Shown one piece after another: positions 27,001 to 35,268 of a stretch of 37,226 nt of DNA. The DNA is taken from assembly GCA_020851995.1 (NCBI GenBank), contig JADZBO010000087.1, positions 1 to 37,226 on the forward strand. The letters run 5' to 3'. The DNA is from Burkholderiaceae bacterium (lineage in GTDB: Bacteria > Pseudomonadota > Gammaproteobacteria > Burkholderiales > Burkholderiaceae_B). The notes beneath the pieces were generated by a model, which was not told where the DNA came from, did no database searches, and was given only the letters and a program-made list of their open reading frames with translations. Position 1 is the first letter of the stretch; the number at the start of each line of letters is the position of its first letter. The translations under genes and the position numbers were made by a program.

Positions 27001-27222
27001 GAGAGCATAAACGGGGATCAGAATGTAGAGTACTCAGGTGCCATGGAAAGTGGGTACACCGCAGCATCCGCGAAGGCAGTTGCTGAACAGCTTCAAAACA
27101 TCGTTGGCGGTGCCAGTCTGCGAATGTCGATCGGCTCTATGGCCTTTTCAAGCGGCCAACAACTCCTTGACTGGCTGAAAGCAACAAATCAGCAGTTCAA
27201 CGCAGCAAAGGTTAGTCAGTAA
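24088..27222 (+). CDS. DUF499 family AAA+ ATPase of a predicted anti-phage system
   Basis: A 1044-residue ATPase. Walker A is AMGGGKTHS (Lys79) and Walker B LILFLDELPPY (Asp172-Glu173), followed by a sensor-like VCLVLSDLAGSN. This is the COG1483/DUF499 arrangement, a family almost always beside a DUF1156 methyltransferase in defence islands. Near residues 860-915 lies a chitobiase C-terminal-like beta domain (TIRYTTDGSSPTSTGSATY, then a G-S-R-I-V-C-A-I-A strand). The C-terminal 100 residues carry a DUF499-typical helical end. It is first in a four-gene operon, 2 nt before the DUF3780 gene. Likely role, by inference: ATP-driven motor or assembly factor for DNA recognition or modification. Confidence 0.85.
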   Translation: MSIYSLCKPRESVFAADRRATVLNLDSFLKGQVNGPVFFDENYFTNGMITLVDRAFRHLGGEGAGSSVFLLSQAMGGGKTHSMIALGLLARDPELRKKVLGTHNPAPRLGRCRVAGFNGRNTDASGGIWGSLAEQLGKADQFARYVSPLLSAPGPEAWKQLLGGDPLILFLDELPPYLEYAVAVPVGNADLGVVTTAALANLFVAVADMDNVCLVLSDLAGSNFSIGQSTLEAAFNRAIQGIASESKRIAVPITPVNPNGDELYHILRKRLFETVPTDSEIEKVARAYREALSEASKMGLTSTTPESLYTRVIDAYPFHPDLRELVGKFKENEGFQQTRGVIRLMQMVVSSLWRTNKAATIDLIHPYEIDLNLDEIASEIRTINPSLSEAIAHDIAHNGDAEVEQIDIANGNSDASDAAKLILVASLSTTPGAIHGLREHQLVDCLQRPGRDLSTFKTNVLDKLATRAWYLHNSADGRLFFKNQQNLAAKLRATALSLHTETVDRMLREHLEQYFSPTMRDCFQIIKVLPPPDEVQVEQEKTTLVVVRPGGQANQLPISEDWQAWWEQQQYKNRVLFLTGSRDTFQKVLDSARQTKALQSIEDELRAESTPADDPQWRALDALRDRVGLQFTAALKEAFDQIVYPSIGSALRATGTDLAFAGNQSGEATIRKTLEGAQKFTTKIDDDSFRSRAEARLFGSAETKVVLWADFKRAAAVNTNWPLHKLSALDDLKAECLRRGLWREEGNHVRRGPFPPPTPEVSIRELSVQEDGDGCTYLKIEPLHAPLVVFETGDAEPTSASTPVPTPTRFVATGLRYRFLAYDPADMTRVSPVKDWTAKIRLKNQLHHRGDHYEVELLALPSANGITIRYTTDGSSPTSTGSATYDGIFRVPNGSRIVCAIATCLAYDLVSETIRIQIPQQGIDTPPPINLTAPARWKQQTKLDDSGAVWDFLQKLEAFGDVIAHDIGLTAESINGDQNVEYSGAMESGYTAASAKAVAEQLQNIVGGASLRMSIGSMAFSSGQQLLDWLKATNQQFNAAKVSQ

Positions 27223-27224
27223 TC

Positions 27225-27848
27225 ATGCAAAGCTCAACATCCGGAGCTCGAAAATCCATCGGCGTGGGTTTCCTTCCTGACGAAGCCCGACATGGCTTTC
27301 TGGTGGACGTGCCCAAGGGTTCGGGTAGCGACGACATCATATGTATTACGGAGCATCGTGGTGACGACCTGAACCAGCTCGGTGTACGTACTGTTGATAC
27401 CCCATCACCAAATGATTCATCGCTTCGAGTAGTGATTGATCGCAGGCGTTGGCTCGCTTTAGCCCCAGCCTTCTGGGATGAAGCAAACCGTCGGCTCCGC
27501 GCCAATGGCCTACCCGTGGCGAAGTTCATCAAGAATCCAGGTAAGCCGGTTCCAGTTCACCCGTCGTTGGGCAAGGAACTTTGCATCCTGTGTTGGTCCG
27601 TCGAGGATGCTTCGCCCGATGACATTCCGAATGCTCTTCACAACTGGGAGGCCTTGGCTCCAGAAGAACGCTGGTGGCTCTATACGATGACAGTCGCCAC
27701 CACAGGTCAGGCTATGCAGAAGGGGATTGGTTGGCGTAAGGCGCTTCGAGCCGCCATTGCCGATAACCCGTTTATCAAGGGCGAGGGGCTGTCGCCCAAA
27801 GCCCGTCGTGAACTGCTTGGGCACTCACAGCTTTCACTGTCTCTCTGA
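27225..27848 (+). CDS. DUF3780 family protein of the same defence operon
   Basis: A 207-residue protein that fits my recollection of DUF3780: an N-terminal beta-rich half (GVGFLPDEARHGFLVDVPKG), a middle LGKELCILCWSVEDA, and the signature block LAPEERWWLYTMTVATTGQA followed by GWRKALRAAIADNPF. The family is found almost only between DUF499 and DUF1156 genes. No catalytic residues can be assigned; a DNA-binding or adaptor role is a guess. It starts 2 nt after the ATPase and ends 17 nt before the methyltransferase gene. Confidence 0.75.
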   Translation: MQSSTSGARKSIGVGFLPDEARHGFLVDVPKGSGSDDIICITEHRGDDLNQLGVRTVDTPSPNDSSLRVVIDRRRWLALAPAFWDEANRRLRANGLPVAKFIKNPGKPVPVHPSLGKELCILCWSVEDASPDDIPNALHNWEALAPEERWWLYTMTVATTGQAMQKGIGWRKALRAAIADNPFIKGEGLSPKARRELLGHSQLSLSL

Positions 27849-27865
27849 TTTTTTGAGTAACCCCA

Positions 27866-30703
27866 ATGCAATCGTTCATTGAAACCCAATTCCCAATCGC
27901 AAGGCTTTCCGCTGAGTCTTACAAGGAGCGCAAAGCCAACAACGGTCAGACATTAACCCGTCTGGGAAAATGGTGGGGAAGGAAGCCGCTGATTCTGGTC
28001 AGAGCTTCAATACTTGGCATGTTGATGCCAGCCTCGGACAACCCGATGAAAGATCGAGAGATATTTCTCAAGATTCTGACCATGGATGACGACGGCACGT
28101 GGGAGAGAAGCAAGGGAGAAATCGAAAGCCGTCGTCAGTTCGATGCAATGCCGTATGCAACACGAATTCGGGACTGCGATCGTCCCGAAAACGTCGAAGG
28201 TCCCTCGGCGAGCGCTTGGGAGGAGATCAACTCCCACCTCGGCACTGCGGCGAACTGCCTTGCAGCACTGATTGAACAACTCGGTCAGCGCACCTTCGGT
28301 CACACGCCCCGCGTCGGCGATAGCTTTTGCGGTGGAGGCTCCATTCCCTTCGAGGCCGCTCGCATCGGTTGCACGGCGTTTGGCTCCGACCTCAATCCCG
28401 TGGCCGGGTTGCTCACGTGGGCCAGCCTGAATCTGCTAGGTGGCGGCAAGGACGTGCAGGAAGAGGTCATGCGCGTTCAGGCTGATGTACTGGCAGCCGC
28501 TGACCAGCAAGTCACCGCGTGGGGCATCGAACACAATGCGCAGGGCGAACGTGCCGATGCCTACCTTTACTGCGTGGAGGTGAAACCAGAGGGTTGCGAC
28601 TATTTCATTCCACTGGCACCCAGTTGGCTGATCGGCGAGAAATCCAAGGTCGTTGCCCGTTGGCGCCGCGATGCCAACAACGACTTTCTGACACCGGAAA
28701 TCGCCGTCGTCTCAGAGGCAGAATTAACACTATACAAAGACAAGAAAGGCGCAACGGCTGAGGATAGCCGCGTCGTCGACCCCTTTGACGCAACCCGCTC
28801 ATGGTCGGTGGAAGCCCTGCGTGGCCCCGATGGTCTGCGTCGCTGGATCAACGAGGACCTCGTTCCTCGCCCCGGTGATGTGTTTCAAGAGCGGCTTTAC
28901 TGCATCCGCTGGGTAAAGACTGTCATCAGGAATGGAAGGCCCAAGGAAATTCGTCGTTATGCTGCCCCGGACGAGACTGACCTTGCCCGGGAAGGCAAAG
29001 TCCGTGAACTTCTGCGCGAACGCTTCGACGACTGGCAACGCCAAGGGTTCATTCCATCGAAGGCTATACCTGAAGATGGTGACGAAACCGCACGCCTATA
29101 TCGTGAGCGTGGTTGGACTCACTGGCATCACCTGTTCACGCCACGACAATTGCTGACGCTTGGATTGGTAAGTGAGGTTGCAGCCAAGAAGGAAACTACA
29201 AAATTAGCTCTTGCCGCATGTCTGTTGGGCATTGGTCGCATGGCCGACTGGAATTCTCGTCTCAGTGCTTGGATGTTTCACAAAGGGAACGAAAAAGGCA
29301 ATCAGGTCTTCTATAACCAAGCACTGAACTGTCACTTCAATTATTCAGGCCGGTCGCTATTGAAGCTTGCTGATACCTTTTCTGTGCTTGGTTCAACTGC
29401 GAAGGAAAGGTTCAATGAGAAATCGGAAATCGCACTGAGTGATGCTCGTGACCTTCAACAAGTATGCGATTTGTGGATTACTGATCCTCCTTACGCCGAT
29501 GCAGTCAGCTACCACGAACTGGGCGATTTCTTCCTGGCTTGGTATGACAAGCTTTTGGTCAAGGCCTTCCCAGAGTGGACGCCTGATGCACGGGCTGAAC
29601 TTGCCGTGCGAGGCGATGGAGAGGATTTCCGCCGTTCAATGGTGGAAATCTACAAGAATTTGGCTAGACACATGCCAGATAACGGTTTGCAGATGGTCAT
29701 GTTCACCCATCAAGACCCTGCCGTGTGGGCTGACCTCGGCATGATTCTTTGGGCTGCGGGTCTCAAAGCAACAGCGGCTTGGACGATCAGCACTGAGACA
29801 GAAGCTGCTGGAATAAAGAAAGGTAATTACGTTCAGGGTACGGTCTGTTTAGTTCTTCGTAAGCGGGCGGCTGATGAACCTGGTTTCCTTGATGAGGTAT
29901 ATCCCCTCGTCGAGGACGAGGTGAAGCGCCAGATCACTTCCATGCTGGCACTCGATGAAGGCGGCGAACCAAACTTCAATGATGCGGATTACCAGCTCGC
30001 CGCCTACGCTGCTGCTCTAAAGGTGCTCACCCAGTACGCAACGTTGGATGGAAAAGCGGTTGAGCACGAAGTCTTCGCGGTTCGTGCTCGCAATGAGAAA
30101 AGTGATTTCCAGATCGTTATCGAACGTGCGCTTGGAATTGCTTGCGATACCTTGATTCCCCGAGGCCTGGACGCTTTCTGGCGCGAACTCTCATTGGTTG
30201 AACGGTATTACTTAAGGGCGTTGGATATCGAGAGTCGAGGAGAACGTCGCAAGGGCATGTATGAGGAACTGGCTCGAGGTTTTGGCGTGACCGACATTCG
30301 CCCGTTGCTAAAGAGTGATAAAGCAAACGGCGCAAGAATGTTTACTCCCTCAGGACTGGCAGGGACTCTGCTTTCTGCAGTTGGCGGTAGCACGAATGCA
30401 GATAACCTTTCGAGCAGAAGGGGGCGTGGCTCTGTTGCTGGGCATCATCCTTTTTCGGCGGCTCCCCTTCGTCACGTGATGTTTGCAATTCGTGAGACAA
30501 CGGCTGCTGACAACAGCCCTGAGGCTGGCCGCCAGTATTTGCGGGATACTTTCGGGCAAGGCTACTGGGGAAAGCGTGATGGTTTTATTGGATTGCTCGA
30601 ATGGCTGGCTGCGCTTGGCAACGCCGAAGGGATGAACGAGTGGCATGCAGATTCGGAAGCGGCAAGAATATTGGCTGGTCGTCTGCGGAATGATCACGCC
30701 TGA
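27866..30703 (+). CDS. DUF1156 adenine-specific DNA methyltransferase
   Basis: A 945-residue protein of the COG1743/DUF1156 family. The N-terminal DUF1156 block is plain (ETQFPIARLSAESYKERKAN, then GKWWGRKPLILVRA). The AdoMet-binding motif I is VGDSFCGGGSIPFEAARIG near residue 150, and the catalytic motif IV is TDPPYAD (Asp540-Tyr543), typical of N6-adenine or N4-cytosine methylases. The 380 residues between them may include the target-recognition part. The C-terminal third is helical and of unknown role. The stop overlaps the helicase start by one base. Expected function: epigenetic marking of host DNA as self. Confidence 0.88.
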   Translation: MQSFIETQFPIARLSAESYKERKANNGQTLTRLGKWWGRKPLILVRASILGMLMPASDNPMKDREIFLKILTMDDDGTWERSKGEIESRRQFDAMPYATRIRDCDRPENVEGPSASAWEEINSHLGTAANCLAALIEQLGQRTFGHTPRVGDSFCGGGSIPFEAARIGCTAFGSDLNPVAGLLTWASLNLLGGGKDVQEEVMRVQADVLAAADQQVTAWGIEHNAQGERADAYLYCVEVKPEGCDYFIPLAPSWLIGEKSKVVARWRRDANNDFLTPEIAVVSEAELTLYKDKKGATAEDSRVVDPFDATRSWSVEALRGPDGLRRWINEDLVPRPGDVFQERLYCIRWVKTVIRNGRPKEIRRYAAPDETDLAREGKVRELLRERFDDWQRQGFIPSKAIPEDGDETARLYRERGWTHWHHLFTPRQLLTLGLVSEVAAKKETTKLALAACLLGIGRMADWNSRLSAWMFHKGNEKGNQVFYNQALNCHFNYSGRSLLKLADTFSVLGSTAKERFNEKSEIALSDARDLQQVCDLWITDPPYADAVSYHELGDFFLAWYDKLLVKAFPEWTPDARAELAVRGDGEDFRRSMVEIYKNLARHMPDNGLQMVMFTHQDPAVWADLGMILWAAGLKATAAWTISTETEAAGIKKGNYVQGTVCLVLRKRAADEPGFLDEVYPLVEDEVKRQITSMLALDEGGEPNFNDADYQLAAYAAALKVLTQYATLDGKAVEHEVFAVRARNEKSDFQIVIERALGIACDTLIPRGLDAFWRELSLVERYYLRALDIESRGERRKGMYEELARGFGVTDIRPLLKSDKANGARMFTPSGLAGTLLSAVGGSTNADNLSSRRGRGSVAGHHPFSAAPLRHVMFAIRETTAADNSPEAGRQYLRDTFGQGYWGKRDGFIGLLEWLAALGNAEGMNEWHADSEAARILAGRLRNDHA

Positions 30704-33498
30704 TGCTAAAACGCCATTCCAGCCGTCGAAATCGGCTTGACCATACTGTCCTCAACCAGAGGCTTGAAGGAGCTGTTAGCTACGATCGGATTGCGGGCTA
30801 CTTCCGTTCAAGCTTATTCGAGGTAGCAGGCGAAGCGATTTCCAAGATTTCAGGCCCAATTCGCATCATCTGCAACTCAGACATCGATCCTCAGGACCTA
30901 TCCACAGCTGCGGCTGCTCAAGCGGCAATGAGGCGAAGTTGGTGCCAGGGAAAGCCCGAGGACGCTCCTCCGCTCGCTTTGCCCCGGTATAGCGCCCTCT
31001 TCAATGCGCTGACCAACGGTCACCTTGAAGTCAGGGTGCTGCCCGACGATGCTTTCGGACTGATCCACGGGAAGGCTGGTGTGGTCCGTTACGGCAATGG
31101 GTCGGCAACCGCATTCCTTGGTAGTGTGAATGAAAGCGCATCAGCTTGGAAACTGAACTATGAGCTGCTTTGGGAGGACAACGACCCAGAAACGATTAAC
31201 TGGGTGCAGGAAGAGTTTGATGCGCTATGGAATGACCCTCGGGCCGTCGACTTGTCTTGCTGCCCTTTCATCGTTCAGGATGTCCAGCGAATCATTTCCC
31301 GTCGGGTTATCGAACCCGAAGACCTTAAAGCTATTGCCGATCCCACTGCGGTTGCGGCAGCGGTGGCTGTCGAAAGTCCAGTTTACCGACGGGAGCAAGG
31401 CCTCTGGCCTCATCAGAAATACTTCGCTCGTTTGGCTTTGGAACGGCATCGCCTTGGAGGCGCCCGGCTGCTTCTTGCTGACCAGGTTGGTCTAGGCAAA
31501 ACCATTCAGTTGGCTATGGCAGCCTTGCTAATGGCGGTAGATGATCCGGACGGCGGCCCAATATTGGTTCTTGCGCCCAAACCTCTATTGCAGCAGTGGC
31601 AGGACGAATTGATGGAGTTGCTTCAGCTTCCATCTGCTCGGTGGAACGGACGAGCATGGGTTGATGAAAATGACCTCGAATATCCCTCTGATGGCGTGAG
31701 ATCGTTGGGTAAGTGCCCACGCCGAATCGGATTGGTATCGCAGGGTCTGGTTGTTAGAGGCCTATCAGACGCAATCAACCAACTGCTCAGCAAAAGATAC
31801 ACGTGCGTCATAGTCGACGAGTCACACCGCGCCCGTCGCCGCAAGGTGCCGAAGGTAGATGCTGGCGCCGATGAAATCAACGAACGGCCAGAGCCGAACA
31901 AGCTAATGGCTTTTTTGCTGGAGATTGGTCTCAAAACAAAGAGCATGTTGTTGGCGACGGCGACCCCTGTGCAGTTGCATCCGGTTGAGGCGTGGGATCT
32001 GCTCAACATCCTCTCGCAAGGAAATGACGGAGTATTGGGCGGTTGGACTCGCACAAGTCCTTGGTTTCAGGCCAGCCATTGCCTCGATATTGCTACGGGC
32101 GTCACGTCAGTTCCGACTAACGATGTCAGAAACGGCTGGCAATACGTTCGTGATCCACTGCCCTCTAAATTTGAAGACCCAGCGTTCGATCGTATCCGAC
32201 GCGGACTGAACGCAGAAGATACGCAATGGCAGTTCAATCCCGAAAGTCTGGAAAAACTGTCCCCAGCGATTCAGAGAGTTCAACTTCAAAACGGATTACT
32301 TCCGACTTATGGTGAAACGTTTAACCCATTATTGCGGTGCATCGTTCGCCGCACCCGCTCCTACCTTGAAGCCACGATCAATCCCGCTACAGGTAGCTAT
32401 TTTCTGCCGAGGGTTGCTGTAAAGCTTTTCGGAGAAGAGGATGACGATGCCCTTGTTCTTGGTGGCTATCTTCGAGAGGCTTATCAGGAAGCAGAGACGT
32501 TCTCACAGTTACTCCAACGTCGGGTTACGAGCGCTGGATTTTTTAAGACGCTTCTGTTGAGACGTTTAGGTAGTTCAATGGAGGCTGGGAGACGAACGAT
32601 CAGCAAACTCCTGGGCGAAGACGTCGATCTCACAGACGACGAAGATGACGATGATGCCGATGAGGAATCACCAGTTCAAATCGGTAGGCCACCGCAGGGG
32701 GCTAGTGAATTCAAGAACTTTAGCCCTGCCGAGCGCAACTCCTTGGAGCGTTGCCTTGAGCTATTGCGGGAAGGCGGGAATAACGATCCGAAGCTTGATG
32801 CAGTAATCGGGTACTTGTGCGGCGCCTCTAACAGCGGTTCAATACCTTGGCTTGATTTGGGTTGCATTCTATTTTCTCAGTATTACGACACTGTTCGTTG
32901 GGTGGGTGACGAGATGGCCAAGCGTGCAGAGTTTGTCGGGCTAGATATTGGCCTCTACGCTGGCAGCAATCGCTCGGGATTTTGGCGGAGTGGCAAGTTT
33001 CAACGCTGCGATAGAAATGTGTTGAAGGAGCGAGTCCGCGATGGCGATCTGAAATTGCTACTGGGAACAGATGCAGCTTCTGAAGGGCTCAACTTGCAAA
33101 AACTAGGCACGCTCATCAACATTGACTTGCCCTGGAATCCGACCCGTCTGGAACAGCGAAAAGGGCGCATCCAGCGTATTGGTCAGGCCAGGAGCGAAAT
33201 TTGGATTGCCAATCTCCGGTATCGGGACTCGGTGGAGGACAGAGTTCATCAGGTTCTAGCCGATCGTCTTGAGGCAATTCACAACCTCTTCGGTCAAATC
33301 CCTGACACGCTGGAAGATGTCTGGGTTCAGGTAGCTCTAAACGATGAACAGGCCGCTAATCGACTGATCGATCGAACCAAAGCAACGAGGAACCCGTTCG
33401 ATGCAAAATACAGCAAGGTGGTCGATGCCGATTGGGAAACCTGCGCATCGGTCTTGAACGCATCAAGCATGAAAGAATTGCTTTCTCAAGGATGGTGA
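30703..33498 (+). CDS. Phospholipase D-like nuclease/SNF2-type helicase
   Basis: A 931-residue fusion. The N-terminal PLD domain shows an HxK motif, LIHGKAGVV (His122, Lys124), followed by FLGSVNES (Ser141, Asn143), as in PLD-family nucleases and DISARM-type DrmC proteins; only one HxK half is seen, so it may act as a dimer. The SNF2 helicase follows: motif I DQVGLGKT (260-267), motif II VDESH (372-375), LLATATP, and C-terminal GTDAASEGLNLQ and RKGRIQRIGQ. An acidic insert (DDEDDDDADEES) splits the helicase halves. Likely effector: translocates on and cuts unmodified foreign DNA. The TGATG overlap couples it to the methyltransferase. Confidence 0.88.
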   Translation: MLKRHSSRRNRLDHTVLNQRLEGAVSYDRIAGYFRSSLFEVAGEAISKISGPIRIICNSDIDPQDLSTAAAAQAAMRRSWCQGKPEDAPPLALPRYSALFNALTNGHLEVRVLPDDAFGLIHGKAGVVRYGNGSATAFLGSVNESASAWKLNYELLWEDNDPETINWVQEEFDALWNDPRAVDLSCCPFIVQDVQRIISRRVIEPEDLKAIADPTAVAAAVAVESPVYRREQGLWPHQKYFARLALERHRLGGARLLLADQVGLGKTIQLAMAALLMAVDDPDGGPILVLAPKPLLQQWQDELMELLQLPSARWNGRAWVDENDLEYPSDGVRSLGKCPRRIGLVSQGLVVRGLSDAINQLLSKRYTCVIVDESHRARRRKVPKVDAGADEINERPEPNKLMAFLLEIGLKTKSMLLATATPVQLHPVEAWDLLNILSQGNDGVLGGWTRTSPWFQASHCLDIATGVTSVPTNDVRNGWQYVRDPLPSKFEDPAFDRIRRGLNAEDTQWQFNPESLEKLSPAIQRVQLQNGLLPTYGETFNPLLRCIVRRTRSYLEATINPATGSYFLPRVAVKLFGEEDDDALVLGGYLREAYQEAETFSQLLQRRVTSAGFFKTLLLRRLGSSMEAGRRTISKLLGEDVDLTDDEDDDDADEESPVQIGRPPQGASEFKNFSPAERNSLERCLELLREGGNNDPKLDAVIGYLCGASNSGSIPWLDLGCILFSQYYDTVRWVGDEMAKRAEFVGLDIGLYAGSNRSGFWRSGKFQRCDRNVLKERVRDGDLKLLLGTDAASEGLNLQKLGTLINIDLPWNPTRLEQRKGRIQRIGQARSEIWIANLRYRDSVEDRVHQVLADRLEAIHNLFGQIPDTLEDVWVQVALNDEQAANRLIDRTKATRNPFDAKYSKVVDADWETCASVLNASSMKELLSQGW

Positions 33499-33526
33499 GT
33501 CAGATCTCGAAGATATCTGCGCTTAG

Positions 33527-33703
33527 GCGCCCGAAGTATTGCTGTCACTTGTAGAACGATGCCGCATCGTAGCCAAAGTTGAAGAGTTGATGGCTCTGTG
33601 CGATCGAATGAAAGTTGATCTGCGTGAAGCACGAGGCCAACAGTCACTATTGGCTGACACGTTGATTAGTGCTGCTTTAAGCACTGCTGACGTTGAGCAA
33701 TAG
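33527..33703 (+). pseudogene. HsdS C-terminal remnant
   Basis: The frame opens after a TAG at 33524, has no start, and runs to TAG at 33701. It reads CRIVAKVEELMALCDRMKVD followed by LREARGQQSLLADTLISAAL, the second conserved helix and end of type I specificity subunits (typically EQHRIVAKVDELMALCDRL). All variable target-recognition domains are missing. It begins about 30 bp after the helicase stop. Together with the HsdR N-terminus at 23759 it brackets the defence operon, as expected if a complete hsd locus was replaced internally. Confidence 0.8.
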
Positions 33704-33709
33704 CCCTCA

Positions 33710-33862
33710 ATGGCGCGGGTCGCGATTCGATACGTTGGGGATGACAATTTGTGGCTTGGTCGACATTCAAAGCAGGTCAACGCAATAGCCTCAACAAACT
33801 CTCAGGATGTTATTATTGTCCAAATTGATATCGATCAAACGAATAATACGAGGGTTGTCTGA
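33710..33862 (+). CDS. Possible 50-residue small protein
   Basis: An ATG seven bases after the HsdS stop opens a 50-residue frame (MARVAIRYVGDDNLWLGRHS at the front, then a short beta-like VIIVQIDID). No ribosome-binding site is clear and no family is recognised. It may be part of the old hsd operon or a chance frame. The 475 bp between the helicase and the next protein otherwise hold only the HsdS remnant. Confidence 0.25.
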   Translation: MARVAIRYVGDDNLWLGRHSKQVNAIASTNSQDVIIVQIDIDQTNNTRVV

Positions 33863-33973
33863 TGATTGAACTGCGACGGCGTACTTTGCGCAGATAATCG
33901 TTCACGTCAATATTTGGCGATTATCGTTGTTCAGTGTAGGTTCGTTGCTGGAACCCTTTTGAAGGAGAACATA

Positions 33974-34297
33974 GTGAAAATAAAAAATCTACTTTTAATT
34001 GTCATGCTCCTTACCGTTTCTTCGGAAAGTCTCGCGGCATCACATATGGGGGGGACGGATTGCGCTACTTGGGTTAACGCCACTGGCCCAGAAAAAGCGT
34101 CGTACGATGCGTGGCTGATCGGCTTTTTATCCGGAATCAACGCAAGTTACGAAGTTTTTGGCCCTGATCGGCAGGATCCTCTAGATGGAGTGACGTCAAG
34201 ACAGGCTTTTGAATGGATGAAGAATTATTGCCAAGCGAATCCGAAGAAGCATATTACCTTTGCGGCAATGACGCTATTTTTTAAATTAAAAAAATAA
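33974..34297 (+). CDS. Small secreted protein of unknown function
   Basis: A 107-residue protein from a GTG preceded by AAGGAG. The Sec signal is KIKNLLLIVMLLTVSSESLA with probable cleavage after SLA. The mature part has two cysteines (DCATW and NYCQANP), which could form a disulphide, and a WLIGFLSGINASY helix. The pattern W-x-x-G-x-x-x-G ... YCxxNP recalls periplasmic Rap1a/Tai-like or HdeA-like small proteins; this is tentative. It lies just beyond the hsdS remnant in AT-richer DNA and may be an independently acquired gene. Confidence 0.65.
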   Translation: MKIKNLLLIVMLLTVSSESLAASHMGGTDCATWVNATGPEKASYDAWLIGFLSGINASYEVFGPDRQDPLDGVTSRQAFEWMKNYCQANPKKHITFAAMTLFFKLKK

Positions 34298-34395
34298 TAA
34301 AGCATCACTCAGTCGCTATCAAATCTTACGTCCTGTGGCGGAGAGTCTGTTTAAGCCTGGACAAATGAGTTATATAACAACGAGTTCAAACGATC

Positions 34396-35058
34396 ATGCA
34401 AATCGACTCTAAGGCGCTGGATCTGTCACTGAAATACAGTTTCATTGGAGTGCTAATTTATGCAATTTCAGCATTTATATTTAGCACAATGTATGAAATT
34501 GCCGCACTAGGTGCCTTGCATCTTGATTCGTCGAGCGGGGATTGGCCTGAGATTTGGGCGCTTGGCGGTTTTGTTCCAGATAAAATTCTTCGTTGGTTTT
34601 TATTTTTCTTTCTAATGTTCCTTGTTTTAACTTGGGCTTCGAAATCCTCACTCAACCAGTCGCCATTTTCTTCGGTGCTACTTTTCTTGATCATTCCAGC
34701 CTTTGCCGGAGTAATCCCGTTTCTAATCTCACAGGGGATATTTGCGGGCAATATATTTTGGTCCCTTGCGGCGTATCTGCTCGTGTTGCGTTTTCTCGGC
34801 GTTGGATTCAGGAGCGGGTCGACGCCGCAGCGATTATTTTATGTTTCATTGATAGTTGTGATTTTGTTTTCAAAAATCTACAGCGTGGAAAATCTGTGGG
34901 TGGAAGAAATTCGACGCATGACGGTGAAATATGGAGGTCGTGGGGGTGAACCTGCGTTCGCTAGGTATCTAGTGATTGCATTACCGCAGGCAGTGGTAAC
35001 TTACTATCTGATCGCCATTCTGCCAGCTAAATTTTTCGCAAAGTTAAAAGAAGTATGA
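34396..35058 (+). CDS. Six-helix membrane protein of unknown function
   Basis: A 220-residue inner-membrane protein with six hydrophobic segments: about residues 15-37, 64-82, 91-113, 117-136, 145-162 and 190-212. A loop rich in charged and glycine residues (RRMTVKYGGRGGEPAF) separates the last two. No family is recognised. GC content is low (near 45%), unlike the core region, and it follows the secreted protein in the same direction. Many defence islands carry such orphan membrane proteins, but no function can be inferred here. Confidence 0.6.
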   Translation: MQIDSKALDLSLKYSFIGVLIYAISAFIFSTMYEIAALGALHLDSSSGDWPEIWALGGFVPDKILRWFLFFFLMFLVLTWASKSSLNQSPFSSVLLFLIIPAFAGVIPFLISQGIFAGNIFWSLAAYLLVLRFLGVGFRSGSTPQRLFYVSLIVVILFSKIYSVENLWVEEIRRMTVKYGGRGGEPAFARYLVIALPQAVVTYYLIAILPAKFFAKLKEV

Positions 35059-35169
35059 CGAATCAGACCGCGACAAGTTAATTCAATGCGACGCCTCCCC
35101 GTGGGGTTCGTTTCATTTGTTTGCGCGTCATTGATGAGAGCCCCCATTCCTGCGGAGCCCTCTTTCATC

Positions 35170-35268
35170 CTAGCCAATGACGGCATTAACCATACAGAGT
35201 CCGGCAACACCTACGATGATCATTGCCGTCGGGATTGCGTAGGCCCAACAAAGCAGAATAAAGCTCAT
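35170..35268 (-). CDS. 32-residue membrane peptide coupled to the Gp3-like gene
   Basis: A frame of 32 residues (MSFILLCWAYAIPTAMIIVG, then VAGLCMVNAVIG) that is almost entirely one hydrophobic helix. Its ATG overlaps the stop of the upstream leftward gene as ATGA, so it would be translated by coupling. That overlap and the clean transmembrane character make it a likely real microprotein. Its function is unknown; phage-type small membrane proteins are one option. Confidence 0.45.
   Translation of the reverse strand: MSFILLCWAYAIPTAMIIVGVAGLCMVNAVIG

Noticed and set aside
24088-33498. Naming the operon BREX or DISARM
   Set aside because: No PglZ, BrxC, DrmA or DrmB-type protein is present; shared parts are limited to a methyltransferase and PLD/SNF2 domains.
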